A stretch of 64,000 bases of DNA from Candidatus Nanoarchaeia archaeon. GTDB taxonomy: Archaea; Nanobdellota; Nanobdellia; SCGC-AAA011-G17; JACPNG01. The translations under genes and the position numbers were made by a program. Positions 1-11,423 of this stretch are shown piece after piece. How positions within the stretch are numbered: position 1 is the first letter of the stretch; every line of letters starts with the position of its first letter. Under the pieces are notes generated by a model. The model was not told the origin of the DNA, did no database searches, and saw only the letters and a list, made by a program, of their open reading frames with translations. The stretch covers positions 1-64,000 of the forward strand of contig JAQTMK010000001.1 in assembly GCA_028714375.1 (NCBI GenBank). The letters are read 5' to 3'.

Positions 1-394
1 TAATTTCTTTTGTATTACGTACAGCCTGTCTTGAATATTTATACATCCCTTCTATGTCTTCTTCATCTTTGGCCTGTTTTAATTTCTCTTCAGCCAATCT
101 TTTTTTGTGTTCTCTAACTTCTGTTTCAGTTAGTTTCAAGACTGGAGGTTTACCGTCAAAAACAAAAACAAGTTTTATCTGTTTCTCCATTAGGTTAGGG
201 ATTCTGTTCATCAAACCCATAAGATGGCTCGTGATTCTTCCATGAGAATCCATCAAAGGAGTTCCGTCTGACTGTCTTATTGTTGTTGCAAACTGGTAAA
301 GCATCTGAGAAGAATCTACAGCGATTTTCTTATTCCTTAAATCTTCCCATTTTAGTTCTTTTTTTGTAACCAAGTCAGTTATCTTAAGACCCAT
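1..394 (-). CDS. fen: Flap endonuclease 1 (N-terminal part, cut by window edge)
   Basis: FEN-1 removes 5' flaps during Okazaki fragment maturation and repair. Only the first 131 residues are inside the window. The N-domain is clear: the start MGLKITDLV, Asp27 in the AVDSS stretch and Asp80 in VFDGKPP match the metal-binding aspartates at the same numbering as in well-studied archaeal FEN-1. The ATG at 394 is preceded by a TATA-like ACTATTTAAAC about 26 bp upstream, as for a leaderless transcript. The C-terminal half, including the I domain and any PCNA-binding tail, lies outside the window, so its integrity is unknown. Confidence 0.93.
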   Translation of the reverse strand, partial: MGLKITDLVTKKELKWEDLRNKKIAVDSSQMLYQFATTIRQSDGTPLMDSHGRITSHLMGLMNRIPNLMEKQIKLVFVFDGKPPVLKLTETEVREHKKRLAEEKLKQAKDEEDIEGMYKYSRQAVRNTKEI

Positions 395-454
395 AATTAA
401 AAGATAGACAGATTGTTTAAATAGTTTATTGTAACTTATCCGCAAGATATTTTA

Positions 455-1936
455 CTAATTTACACTTAAAACTCTTCTGGCAACTTTCTCATAATGAGAA
501 CCTTCAATCGCCAGTTCAACTGCAATAGAAAAAGCTTTAGGTTTAATAATTCCAGTCTTAATCAATAATTTCCAGTAATAAAATCTGGCCTTGGACAAGA
601 TTCCTATGAACCATATACTTTTCAAAAACGACCCAATATCAGCAATCCTTATCTTGCTTTTAACTGTAGGTTTATAATTTTTAATAAAAGTCCATACTCT
701 CTTGTAATAATTCTTATTGTTATAGATTGTTTTGATGATTTGTTTATATCCGTTAATCAGTTTCTCTTTTCCCATCTTAGGAATAAAATTCAAGCTTCCA
801 TCAGTGTTTTCACCAGTAGATCTTTTAACTAATCTCCCTTCTTTTTTTAATCTGTGCCATAATCTTGTCTGAGGCATTGCAGTCAGCAATCCGACCATCG
901 CAGTAGCAACTCCAATCTGCTGTATAAACTTAATCTGGGAATCAAATATGGTTTCATTATCATTATCAAAACCAACAATAAACCCGCCCATGACCTGCAT
1001 CCCATTTCTTTGTATTGTCTTTACAGATTCAACCAAATCTTTGTTCACATTTAACATTTTGTCACATTCTCTTAAGCTTTCAGGATTGGGTGTTTCAATC
1101 CCAAGAAAAACTTTGTTGAAATTGGCCATACTCATAAGTTTCATTAATTCTTTATCATCAGATAAGTTAACGCTTGCTTCAGTAAATAACTTGAATGGAT
1201 ATTTATGTTTTTTCTGCCATCTCACAAGATAAGGTAATAGTTTTTTTACATTTTCTTTATTGCCAATAAAATTATCATCAACAACAAAAACAGAATCTCT
1301 CCATCCCAGATCATAAAGGATTTGGAACTCATTAATCATCTGCTCTTTTGTTTTTGTTCTTGGAATTCTTCCGTTCATGATTATAATATCACAAAACTCG
1401 CAGTTATATGGACATCCTCTTGAATATTGGACCGGCATTGTAAGATAATCTTTGAAATTAATCAGGTTCCATGAAGGTATTGGTGTTTTGGTAATATCCG
1501 GTCTTTCAGTTGAAGTATAAATCTTTTTCAGATTCCCCTCTTCCAAGTCTTTCAAAAATAAAGGCAGGGTAATTTCTGCTTCATTTAAGACAAAATAATC
1601 CACATTCTCAAATCTGTCAAATCCGGTTGTGAATGCAGGCCCTCCGGCAACTACCGTTTTACCAAGAATCTTAACTCTGTCAATAATTTCTTTAGCACTT
1701 TTTTCCTGGACCATCATTGCACTTACAAAAACATAATCTGCCCATAAAATGTCTTCATCTTTAAGATTTCTAACATTCAAATCAACAACTTTTTTATTCC
1801 ATCCCTTAGGTAATAAAGAAGCAACAGTTAATAATCCCAGGGGTGGAAAAACAGATTTTTTGGAAACAAATTTTAATGCATATCTAAAACTCCAGAACGT
1901 GTCTGGATACCTGGGATAAACCATAAGAATATTCAC
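455..1936 (-). CDS. B12-binding radical SAM protein (DUF4070 type)
   Basis: A 493-aa protein with an N-terminal cobalamin-binding-like domain (MNILMVYPRYPDTFWSFR start, typical of the DUF4070 radical SAM group) followed by a radical SAM core with the cluster motif CPYNCEFC near residue 175. The C-terminal ~150 residues fit DUF4070. Relatives carry out difficult methylations, for example of hopanoids, but the substrate here is not evident. The start is GTG at 1936, because the family begins right at this MxILxxYP sequence and a TTTTTTATAG box lies about 26 bp upstream. Transcribed away from polB. Confidence 0.85.
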   Translation of the reverse strand: MNILMVYPRYPDTFWSFRYALKFVSKKSVFPPLGLLTVASLLPKGWNKKVVDLNVRNLKDEDILWADYVFVSAMMVQEKSAKEIIDRVKILGKTVVAGGPAFTTGFDRFENVDYFVLNEAEITLPLFLKDLEEGNLKKIYTSTERPDITKTPIPSWNLINFKDYLTMPVQYSRGCPYNCEFCDIIIMNGRIPRTKTKEQMINEFQILYDLGWRDSVFVVDDNFIGNKENVKKLLPYLVRWQKKHKYPFKLFTEASVNLSDDKELMKLMSMANFNKVFLGIETPNPESLRECDKMLNVNKDLVESVKTIQRNGMQVMGGFIVGFDNDNETIFDSQIKFIQQIGVATAMVGLLTAMPQTRLWHRLKKEGRLVKRSTGENTDGSLNFIPKMGKEKLINGYKQIIKTIYNNKNYYKRVWTFIKNYKPTVKSKIRIADIGSFLKSIWFIGILSKARFYYWKLLIKTGIIKPKAFSIAVELAIEGSHYEKVARRVLSVN

Positions 1937-1975
1937 AAAAGAAAGAGAATAGCACCCTATAAAAAACTTTCCTAA

Positions 1976-1991
1976 AAACCTTTATATATCT
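1976..1991 (+). promoter_or_regulatory. TATA-type promoter of polB
   Basis: ACCTTTATATATCTTC is centred about 27 bp before the polB ATG at 2011. The spacing fits an archaeal TATA box driving a leaderless mRNA. No Shine-Dalgarno sequence precedes the ATG. Confidence 0.6.
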
Positions 1992-2010
1992 TCTTCCCTG
2001 ATTTTTAACC

Positions 2011-4419
2011 ATGGAAGAATATGATTTTTATCTGCTGGACATAGACCACAAAACAAAGGAAGAAAATATTGAAATTCTGTTATTTGGAAAAATAAATGAT
2101 AAGTATGCGTGTCTGATTGATGATTCATTTGAAGACTATGTTTATATAATAACAAAAAAAGATATTAAAAAACTTCTTGAAAAACTAAAAAAAGAAAGAC
2201 TAATAACCGATTTCAAAGAAGAATCTAAATTTTTCCTAAGACAGAAGGTAGATGCAATTAAAGTAAATTTCATATCTCAAAAAAGCTTGGATGAAATAAA
2301 AGAAAAACTAAGAGCATTTGACAAGGAAATAAAAATAGAGGAAAAAGATGTTCCAGTAGAGAAAAAATACCTTATAGACAAAAATATCTGTCCTCTAAAC
2401 ATTTTAAAAATAAAAGGAGAAAGAGTAAGATATGAAGGAGTTCATACAGACATAATCCTAAAATTAAATTCATTAAAACCAACAAAAGAGTTTGCAGAAC
2501 CAAAATTACTTGCTTTTGATATAGAGACTTACACAAAAGGAAATACTTACTCAAATCCAGAAAAAGATCCTATAATAAGTATTGCTTTCTATGGTAAAAA
2601 TTTCAAAAAGATAATTACATGGAAAAAAGTCCCAACAGACCTAGATGTAATTTTTGCTAAAAATGAAGAAGAGTTTCTAAAAGAAACAGAAAAATTAATT
2701 CTAAACTACAAACCAGATTATCTAATTGGATACAACTCAGATAATTTTGATTTGCCTTATATCAAAAAAAGAGCAGAAAAATTAAAAGTAGATTTAAAAT
2801 TTTTAGACACTGGAATAAAACTAACAAGAACAAATAGGGGTTCATGCAGATTAACCGGGATTCAGCATATTGATATTTATGTTTTCATAAGCAGATTAAT
2901 GGCCCCTACCTTGATGTTAGATTCTTACACTTTAAACGAAGTTTCCAAAAATTTGATAGGGGAGCAAAAAGATGAGATTGATTTCAACAAGGTTCATTTA
3001 GTTTGGGATAAGAACTCAAAAGAAATTAATACAATTCTAGAATACAACCTTCAGGACTCAAAAATTACTTACAAAGTAGCTGAAAAAATTATTCCGAACA
3101 TTAATGCTCTTACCAAATTAGTAAATCAGCCTCCCTACGATGTTATAAGAATGATGTATGGCTCGATGGTAGAGAATCATTTAATGAAAAAAACAAGAGA
3201 TTTTAATGAAATAATCCCAAACAGGCCTTCAAATGAAGAAGTTACTTCAAGGATTCAGGAAACATACGAAGGAGCAACAGTTATCAAACCTATTCCGGGT
3301 TTGTATGAAAATATTCTCGTAGCTGATTTCAAAGGATTTTATCCGAGTATAATTGTAACATACAATATTGATAAAACTACATTAACAAAAGAAAAATCAA
3401 ACTCTTTTGAATCTCCAGAAATAAACGGAAAACATTACTATTTCAAGAAATCTCCAAAAGGTTTTATCCCAGAGGTCTTGGAAGAAATAGTTTATCTAAG
3501 AAATAAAACAAAAGAAATTATGAAAAAAGATAAAACAAATAATGCATTAAGAGGAGAGTATTATGCTCTTAAAACATTAGCAAATTCAACTTATGGTTAT
3601 GAAGGATTTTTCGGGGCAAGGTGGTATTGCAGGGAAGGTGCTTCATCAATAACCGCATTTGCAAGAGAACATATCAAAAAAGTTGTAAACGAAGCAGAAA
3701 AACACGGATTTAAAGTTTTATACGGGGATACTGATTCAATATTTATGTTATTAGGAGATAAAAAACTATCAGAAGCAGAAGCTTTAATAAAAAAATTAAA
3801 CGAAAAACTTCCAAAACTGATGGAATTAGATTTAGAAGGCGTTTCTAAACGTGGTATTTTTGTTTCTAAAAAAACAGAAGACACAGGAGCAAAGAAAAAA
3901 TACGCATTAATAGATGAAAAAGGAAATATTTCTGTCAAGGGCTTTGAAACCGTAAGACGTGACTGGAGTTATCTTGCAAAAGAGATCCAAAGAAAAGTAT
4001 TGGAAATTGTATTGAAAGAGGGTTCTTCGGATAAGGCAGTAAAATACGTTCAGGATATAATTGAAAAGATAAGAAAAAAACAAATAATGAACGAAAAGAT
4101 GGTAATAAGAACCTCGCTGAAAAAACCAATTGAATCCTATAAAAATGTTGACGCTCATGTTGTAGTTGCAAAGAGAATGAAACAGTTGGGAATGCCAGTT
4201 TCAGTTGGAACAACCATAAGATTTATTGTATCAGAAGGTTCTGGTTTAATTTCAAATAAATCAAAAATTCCCGAAGAAGTGGATGAAGGAAACTATGATT
4301 CAGAATACTATATCAACAATCAGATAGTTCCTGCAGTGGAAATGATTTTCGAAGCACTTAAAAAAGATAAAAACATTCTAATTAAATCAAAATCACAAAA
4401 AACATTGGGTGACTTTTAA
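2011..4419 (+). CDS. polB: DNA polymerase family B
   Basis: Replicative/repair DNA polymerase of 802 aa. The 3'-5' exonuclease domain is intact: Exo I LAFDIET near residue 168, Exo II YNSDNFDLPY near 245, Exo III YNLQDSKITY near 345. Polymerase motif A is ADFKGFYPSII (near 437; the more usual form is DFxSLYPSII), motif B KTLANSTYG (near 525) and motif C YGDTDSIF (near 571). The length is normal for an archaeal PolB and no intein is present. The stop is immediately followed by the MetAP ATG, so the two genes are probably co-transcribed. PolD is also encoded about 40 kb away, the usual two-polymerase arrangement of non-crenarchaeal archaea. Confidence 0.96.
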   Translation: MEEYDFYLLDIDHKTKEENIEILLFGKINDKYACLIDDSFEDYVYIITKKDIKKLLEKLKKERLITDFKEESKFFLRQKVDAIKVNFISQKSLDEIKEKLRAFDKEIKIEEKDVPVEKKYLIDKNICPLNILKIKGERVRYEGVHTDIILKLNSLKPTKEFAEPKLLAFDIETYTKGNTYSNPEKDPIISIAFYGKNFKKIITWKKVPTDLDVIFAKNEEEFLKETEKLILNYKPDYLIGYNSDNFDLPYIKKRAEKLKVDLKFLDTGIKLTRTNRGSCRLTGIQHIDIYVFISRLMAPTLMLDSYTLNEVSKNLIGEQKDEIDFNKVHLVWDKNSKEINTILEYNLQDSKITYKVAEKIIPNINALTKLVNQPPYDVIRMMYGSMVENHLMKKTRDFNEIIPNRPSNEEVTSRIQETYEGATVIKPIPGLYENILVADFKGFYPSIIVTYNIDKTTLTKEKSNSFESPEINGKHYYFKKSPKGFIPEVLEEIVYLRNKTKEIMKKDKTNNALRGEYYALKTLANSTYGYEGFFGARWYCREGASSITAFAREHIKKVVNEAEKHGFKVLYGDTDSIFMLLGDKKLSEAEALIKKLNEKLPKLMELDLEGVSKRGIFVSKKTEDTGAKKKYALIDEKGNISVKGFETVRRDWSYLAKEIQRKVLEIVLKEGSSDKAVKYVQDIIEKIRKKQIMNEKMVIRTSLKKPIESYKNVDAHVVVAKRMKQLGMPVSVGTTIRFIVSEGSGLISNKSKIPEEVDEGNYDSEYYINNQIVPAVEMIFEALKKDKNILIKSKSQKTLGDF

Positions 4420-5292
4420 ATGCAGGACTTAATTGAAGCAGGAAAAATAGCGGATAAGTGTTTAAAACTTGGAAGAGAAGAGATAAAAATTAATGCAAAA
4501 GCTCTGGAGGTTCTAAGAAAAATAGAATTGCTTGTTCAGAAAAATAATGCTAAGTTAGCATTTCCTACAGATATTTCTATCAACGAGGTTGCAGCACATG
4601 AAGCATTAAGTTTTGAAGATAAAACAATATTCAAAAAAGGTGATGTAGTCAAATTGGATTTAGGAGTTCATATCAATGGAAACATTGTTGATTGTGCAAT
4701 AACTGTAGATTTGGGAAATCATAAAGATTTGATACTAGCATCTAAAAATGCATTAAAAGAAGTTGCACCAATTGTAGAGCCAGGTTTAGAACTTGGAAAA
4801 ATTGGGAAAACAGTTCAGGATGTGATTGAAAGTTATAATTTAAGGCCAGTAAGAAATCTTTTTGGTCACAGTATTGAAAAATATAATATTCATGGGGGAT
4901 TAAAAGTTCCTAGTTATGCAAATAATGATAAAACAAAATTAAAAAAAGGGGAGGTAGTGGCGATAGAACCCTTTGCAACAAACGGAATTGGGCTGATTGA
5001 GGAAGGAAAAAAATCAGATGTTTATACGATAGCGAGAGTAAAACCAATCAGGAACCCAAAAGCCAAAGAGATATTTAATTTTATTAAAGAAGAATACAAA
5101 ACCTTGCCTTTTGCAAAAAGATGGATACAGGAAAAGTTCCCAAATTCAAATTTCTACTTCAGTATTCTTGAAAAAGAGGAAGTTTTGGTTAATTATCATA
5201 ATTTAGTTGAAAAACAGAAAGGTTTAGTTTCACAGTTTGAAACAACTTTCTTAGTCGGAGAAAAGATTTTAGTTAATGAAAGTTTAAAATGA
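4420..5292 (+). CDS. map: Methionine aminopeptidase type II
   Basis: A 290-aa protein that removes initiator methionine co-translationally. The pita-bread metallopeptidase ligands are visible: Asp in VKLDLGVH, Asp in IVDCAITVD, His in IHGGLKVPSY, Glu in VVAIEPFAT and the C-terminal Glu in SQFETTFLV. The insertion between the last two metal-ligand blocks is of type II, the archaeal/eukaryotic form. The ATG directly abuts the polB stop with no gap, and the end overlaps the next gene by an ATGA. Confidence 0.95.
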   Translation: MQDLIEAGKIADKCLKLGREEIKINAKALEVLRKIELLVQKNNAKLAFPTDISINEVAAHEALSFEDKTIFKKGDVVKLDLGVHINGNIVDCAITVDLGNHKDLILASKNALKEVAPIVEPGLELGKIGKTVQDVIESYNLRPVRNLFGHSIEKYNIHGGLKVPSYANNDKTKLKKGEVVAIEPFATNGIGLIEEGKKSDVYTIARVKPIRNPKAKEIFNFIKEEYKTLPFAKRWIQEKFPNSNFYFSILEKEEVLVNYHNLVEKQKGLVSQFETTFLVGEKILVNESLK

Positions 5293-5663
5293 TAAATCAA
5301 AAAACAGCGAGGCAAATTTTAAAAATTTATGAAGAAGCTTGGACAAAACAAGACACCAAGAAAATCTTAAGCATTTTCACAAAAGACGCAATCTACCACG
5401 AAAGAGTTTTAGAGAAACCAATAAATAACCATAAGGGAATAGGTAAATATTGGGATAAAAAAGTAGTAAGAGAACAATCAAAGATAAGATTCAGATTATT
5501 AAAATTCTACACCATTAAAAACACAATCATTGCAGAATGGGAAGCATGGTTCTATGATAAAATAAAGAAAGAAAACAAACACATAAGAGAGATAGCAATA
5601 TTAGAAATTAAATATGATAAAATAAAGTCCTTAAGGGAATATTGGGCTTCAGAAACTATTTAA
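5289..5663 (+). CDS. NTF2/SnoaL-like small protein
   Basis: A 124-aa protein with the pattern of an NTF2-like cone fold: an N-terminal helix with EEAWTKQD, then LSIFTKDAIYHE, a strand with IIAEWEAWFYD and the final KIKSLREYW strand. Such proteins bind small ligands or act as isomerases; nothing here identifies a ligand. The gene overlaps MetAP by 4 nt (ATGA) and converges on the TrmB gene with a 4-nt overlap of the stops. Confidence 0.7.
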   Translation: MINQKTARQILKIYEEAWTKQDTKKILSIFTKDAIYHERVLEKPINNHKGIGKYWDKKVVREQSKIRFRLLKFYTIKNTIIAEWEAWFYDKIKKENKHIREIAILEIKYDKIKSLREYWASETI

Positions 5664-6388
5664 CCTTTTCCCCACATGACATTAAATTGAGTTCTATAAA
5701 GGTCTGCAACTATCTTGCTTTTTATTTTAATCAAATAAAGTTTTTTTGAGAGTACAAACAAAATAGAATTATCTCCATAAACCGATAAAGAGACAGGATT
5801 AACTCCCCCCGGCAACTTTTTGTATTTTCCCATAGGATGCATTACTACCTTGGTTTCTTCAGCATAAAACTGTCTTGACCAGATTTTTTTCTTACGTCTC
5901 TGGGTAAAATAATTTTTAACAATTTCTTTTGGAATGTATTCGTAAAATTCCTCCCCTAGCGTGTTAAAAGCAATTACTTCTTTACCAGTCTTTATAACAT
6001 CATTAAAAAAAGATTTTACAGCCTCTACACCTTCATAAACTTCAACCAAGGGAGTTTCTTCAGATATAAAGAAGGCTTTTTTGAGTTCTGGGATATTCTT
6101 GCTAAATTCTTCTTTAATATCATTAATTGTTTTCTCCTTTTCTTCCAAGTATTCTACAACTTTTGTAGGATCTGCTGGAATAAAATGTTTTTTATTCTTT
6201 TTGATGACATAACTTATAACTCCTTTTGTAACCAAATTATTTAAGGAATCATAGACATGGGGCCTTGAAATGTCCATATTCCTTGCTATATCATAAGCCA
6301 CACTTTCTTTATTTTTTAATAGGAAAAGATAGATTTTAGCCTCATTCTCACTAAGGCCCGCTTTCTGCAGTAGTTGTTTAATATCCAT
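5660..6388 (-). CDS. TrmB-family transcriptional regulator
   Basis: A 242-aa regulator. The N-terminal winged helix (KAGLSENEAKIYLFLL, then DISRPHVYDSLNNL) is typical of TrmB, and a central coiled coil leads to the ligand-sensing/dimer domain. The ATG at 6388 is preferred: a TTTTTATATTT box lies about 25 bp upstream. A TTG 21 bp further upstream would fall inside that box and is unlikely. It is divergently arranged with the peptide/radical SAM cassette, so it is the obvious candidate regulator of that cassette. TrmB proteins often sense sugars, but the effector here is unknown. Confidence 0.85.
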   Translation of the reverse strand: MDIKQLLQKAGLSENEAKIYLFLLKNKESVAYDIARNMDISRPHVYDSLNNLVTKGVISYVIKKNKKHFIPADPTKVVEYLEEKEKTINDIKEEFSKNIPELKKAFFISEETPLVEVYEGVEAVKSFFNDVIKTGKEVIAFNTLGEEFYEYIPKEIVKNYFTQRRKKKIWSRQFYAEETKVVMHPMGKYKKLPGGVNPVSLSVYGDNSILFVLSKKLYLIKIKSKIVADLYRTQFNVMWGKG

Positions 6389-6427
6389 AAAAAAAGTCAA
6401 ATAAAACAAATATAAAAAACTTTCTAT

Positions 6428-6446
6428 TTGTACCTTCTTAGTACAA
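6428..6446. promoter_or_regulatory. Candidate operator (TTGTAC-N7-GTACAA)
   Basis: A perfect 6-bp inverted repeat with a 7-bp spacer lies between the divergent TrmB gene and the peptide cassette, next to the TATA box of the TrmB gene. Its symmetry and place suit a dimeric winged-helix regulator controlling both directions. Binding by the adjacent TrmB protein is an inference. Confidence 0.45.
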
Positions 6447-6508
6447 CTAAAGCTTAAATCCTAAGATTTGTAGGTTAATTAAGTACTCAACCAGACGGGA
6501 AAATAAAA

Positions 6509-6607
6509 ATGAAAATTCAAGAAATATTCATTAAAGAAATTGCATCTCAAGAAGAAATGAGAAAATATTTTGATAGTGAAGAGAACTTGGCTAAATGCAG
6601 CCTTTAG
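6509..6607 (+). CDS. Putative RiPP precursor peptide 1 (32 aa)
   Basis: A very short ORF starting MKIQEIFIKEIASQ and ending YFDSEENLAKCSL. It is 72% identical (23 of 32 residues) and equal in length to the next ORF, which is strong evidence that both are real. The acidic/helical body resembles a leader and the C-terminus carries a single Cys two residues from the end. A radical SAM/SPASM gene follows in the same direction. I infer a ribosomally made peptide modified by that enzyme. No strong Shine-Dalgarno site is visible before this ATG. Confidence 0.72.
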   Translation: MKIQEIFIKEIASQEEMRKYFDSEENLAKCSL

Positions 6608-6613
6608 GAGGGT
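6606..6613 (+). promoter_or_regulatory. Strong Shine-Dalgarno of peptide 2
   Basis: AGGAGGGT overlaps the stop codon of peptide 1 (TTTAGGAGGG) and sits a few bases before the ATG at 6617. It shows translational coupling of two peptides made from one transcript. Confidence 0.7.
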
Positions 6614-6616
6614 AAA

Positions 6617-6715
6617 ATGAAAACTAAAGAAATAGAAATCAAGGAAGTAGCATCTCAGAAGGAGATGAGGGAATATTTTGATAGTGAAGAAAATTTGGTT
6701 AAATGTTGTATCTAG
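6617..6715 (+). CDS. Putative RiPP precursor peptide 2 (32 aa)
   Basis: A tandem paralogue of peptide 1, starting MKTKEIEIKEVASQ and ending YFDSEENLVKCCI. Identity is concentrated in the ASQ-x-EMR-x-YFDSEENL block. The last residues differ (KCCI against KCSL), as expected if the C-terminus is the variable core and the rest is a leader. It has a perfect Shine-Dalgarno site 3-4 bases after the first peptide's stop. About 41 nt separate it from the radical SAM gene. Function is inferred from context only. Confidence 0.75.
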   Translation: MKTKEIEIKEVASQKEMREYFDSEENLVKCCI

Positions 6716-6756
6716 AAAAGTCACGGGGCAAGGAATAACAATTCAGAAACATTAAA

Positions 6757-8007
6757 ATGCAAACGAATACACCCGACTTAATTTTATTAAAATCTCTCCC
6801 AGTGGTAAAATACAAACATAACTACCTAGTTTTCTCTCCATTTAATAAAAAAATAGCAGAAGTTTCAGAACAAGAACTAAACTCAAAAGAATTAATCAAA
6901 GAACTAGAAAAACAAAAGTTTTTTGGAAAACCAAGAACAGCAAAATTCAGTCCAAAAATAACTCAGCTAAGCTTTGGTCTAACTAATGATTGTAACCTAC
7001 TCTGTAAGTATTGTTATGGCTTCTATGGGGGGCCTTGCAAGAAAGATTACTTAAGTAAGGAAACAATAATAAACATCTTCAAAAAAACAATAAAATCTTA
7101 TACAAGAGAGGTAAGGGTAACTTTCATAGGTGGAGAACCAACACTAAGTATGGATGTTATAAAAACTTCTACCGAATATCTTAAAAAATTAAATCTAAAA
7201 AAGATAAGATTACATATTTCTACAAATGGACTAGTCTCAAAAAAAGACCTAGACTACTTAATACAGAGTAAGTTTAGTTTTAATGTGTCTCATGATGGTT
7301 TACCAGATATCCAGGATTTTCAAAGACCAACAAAAACTGGAGGTTCCTCTGTTGGGGTTGTAGAAAACACAATTAAGGAATTAATCAAACAAAATGCAAA
7401 ATTTAAAGTAAGAGTAACTGTAACAAGTCATAATGTAAAATTATTAGATAGAATAACTGAGCATCTTTCTAAGCTAGGAGTAAAATATATTCATCTAGAT
7501 AAAGTAAGCTACTGTGGAAGAGCTCCAGACCAGAGTATGTTAGAGCCAGATCCCAAAGAATATGTATATAACCTATTCAAAGCGATGAATATAGCAGAAA
7601 AAGAAGGATCAACAATAATTAACTCTGCTTACTCTAATTTATTCATTCCATCAACATTTTATTGTACTCATATAGCAGGAGAAGCAAAACTTATAGTAGG
7701 TCCAAGAGGGATTATAACAAACTGCTACGAACATCTAGAAGATGACAGAGGTCCATTCTATCTTGGAAGAATAAAAGATAATAAAATAGAATTAAACAAA
7801 ACAAAGAGAGATGAAATAATAAAAAAATATAATGTAGAAAAAATAAAAGAATGTAGAGTTTGTCCAATAAAATATATTTGTGGAGCTGGTTGCCCTCAGC
7901 ATAATTACCTAAAAACAAAAAATCCATTCAAACCAGCAGAAGATGAATGCTGGATGGAAAAAGAAATAATAAGAAGATTGATTATTAGAATGTATGAGCG
8001 AGGTTAG
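6757..8007 (+). CDS. Radical SAM/SPASM protein, putative peptide maturase
   Basis: A 416-aa enzyme. Residues 1-60 lack a recognisable family but could hold a peptide-recognition region. The radical SAM core has CNLLCKYC near residue 79 and the GGEPTL motif near 128. A C-terminal SPASM-type region carries cysteines for auxiliary clusters: CYEHLED near 325, then CRVCPIKYICGAGC near 366 and a final DECW. SPASM enzymes act mostly on peptides or proteins, making Cys thioether, C-C or related crosslinks. Being next to two near-identical Cys-ended peptides strongly suggests that it modifies them. No transporter or peptidase gene sits in the cassette. The stop overlaps that of the convergent glycosylase gene by 4 nt. 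Confidence 0.88.
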   Translation: MQTNTPDLILLKSLPVVKYKHNYLVFSPFNKKIAEVSEQELNSKELIKELEKQKFFGKPRTAKFSPKITQLSFGLTNDCNLLCKYCYGFYGGPCKKDYLSKETIINIFKKTIKSYTREVRVTFIGGEPTLSMDVIKTSTEYLKKLNLKKIRLHISTNGLVSKKDLDYLIQSKFSFNVSHDGLPDIQDFQRPTKTGGSSVGVVENTIKELIKQNAKFKVRVTVTSHNVKLLDRITEHLSKLGVKYIHLDKVSYCGRAPDQSMLEPDPKEYVYNLFKAMNIAEKEGSTIINSAYSNLFIPSTFYCTHIAGEAKLIVGPRGIITNCYEHLEDDRGPFYLGRIKDNKIELNKTKRDEIIKKYNVEKIKECRVCPIKYICGAGCPQHNYLKTKNPFKPAEDECWMEKEIIRRLIIRMYERG

Positions 8008-8423
8008 TCTCTCTTAATCATATCCACAAAAAACTTTCTACTTCTATGCTCTTTATTATATCTATAAAACTCAGGTTTTAAATTAATCTTGTATATCAAT
8101 CTTTTTTTAATAATTTCTTTGTCTTTTTTACTTGGCTTCCAGTCATGAACTAATTTTTTATTAACACCAGTTAAACTAAACTTACGATTAACTCTAAACC
8201 CTCTTCTAAGCATCTCTTTAACAATTAATTTATGTCTTTTCTCTAAATACTTAACTTTATTCTTGAAAAAAACAATATGTCCAGTACCTAAACAGAAATT
8301 TTTAGGAATATTTTTCAGAAAAGGATATTTTTTAATATGATTAAGAGCCATAAGAATTTCACCATATTCAGCAACTAAGTGTTGGTCTGCAAGATTCCGT
8401 GGATTAATCAGATTTACTCTCAT
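8004..8423 (-). CDS. T4 endonuclease V-like pyrimidine dimer DNA glycosylase
   Basis: A 139-aa protein matching the T4 DenV fold: LADQHLVAEYGE near the start, GTGHIVFFKNKVKYL in the middle, a KEMLRRGF helix and a basic C-terminal region. This family cuts DNA at UV-induced cyclobutane dimers. The Glu equivalent to DenV Glu23 is present (Glu22). The catalytic N-terminal Thr of DenV is not: the protein begins Met-Arg, and DenV Arg22 and Arg26 align with Gly and Met. The ATG lies 2 nt after the cdc48 stop on the same strand, so the two are likely co-transcribed. The family call is firm; activity is uncertain. Confidence 0.8.
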   Translation of the reverse strand: MRVNLINPRNLADQHLVAEYGEILMALNHIKKYPFLKNIPKNFCLGTGHIVFFKNKVKYLEKRHKLIVKEMLRRGFRVNRKFSLTGVNKKLVHDWKPSKKDKEIIKKRLIYKINLKPEFYRYNKEHRSRKFFVDMIKRD

Positions 8424-8425
8424 AT

Positions 8426-11397
<2,972 letters not shown>

Positions 11398-11423
11398 ATC
11401 AGTCATGCTTTATTTTAGATTAA

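Noticed and set aside
6389..6409. TTG start extending the TrmB protein by seven residues
   Set aside because: The TTG lies in the TATA box of the gene; the ATG at 6388 fits the family start.
6479..6724. 81-codon ORF on the minus strand across the peptide genes
   Set aside because: It is an antisense shadow; its internal repetition only reflects the duplicated peptide genes.
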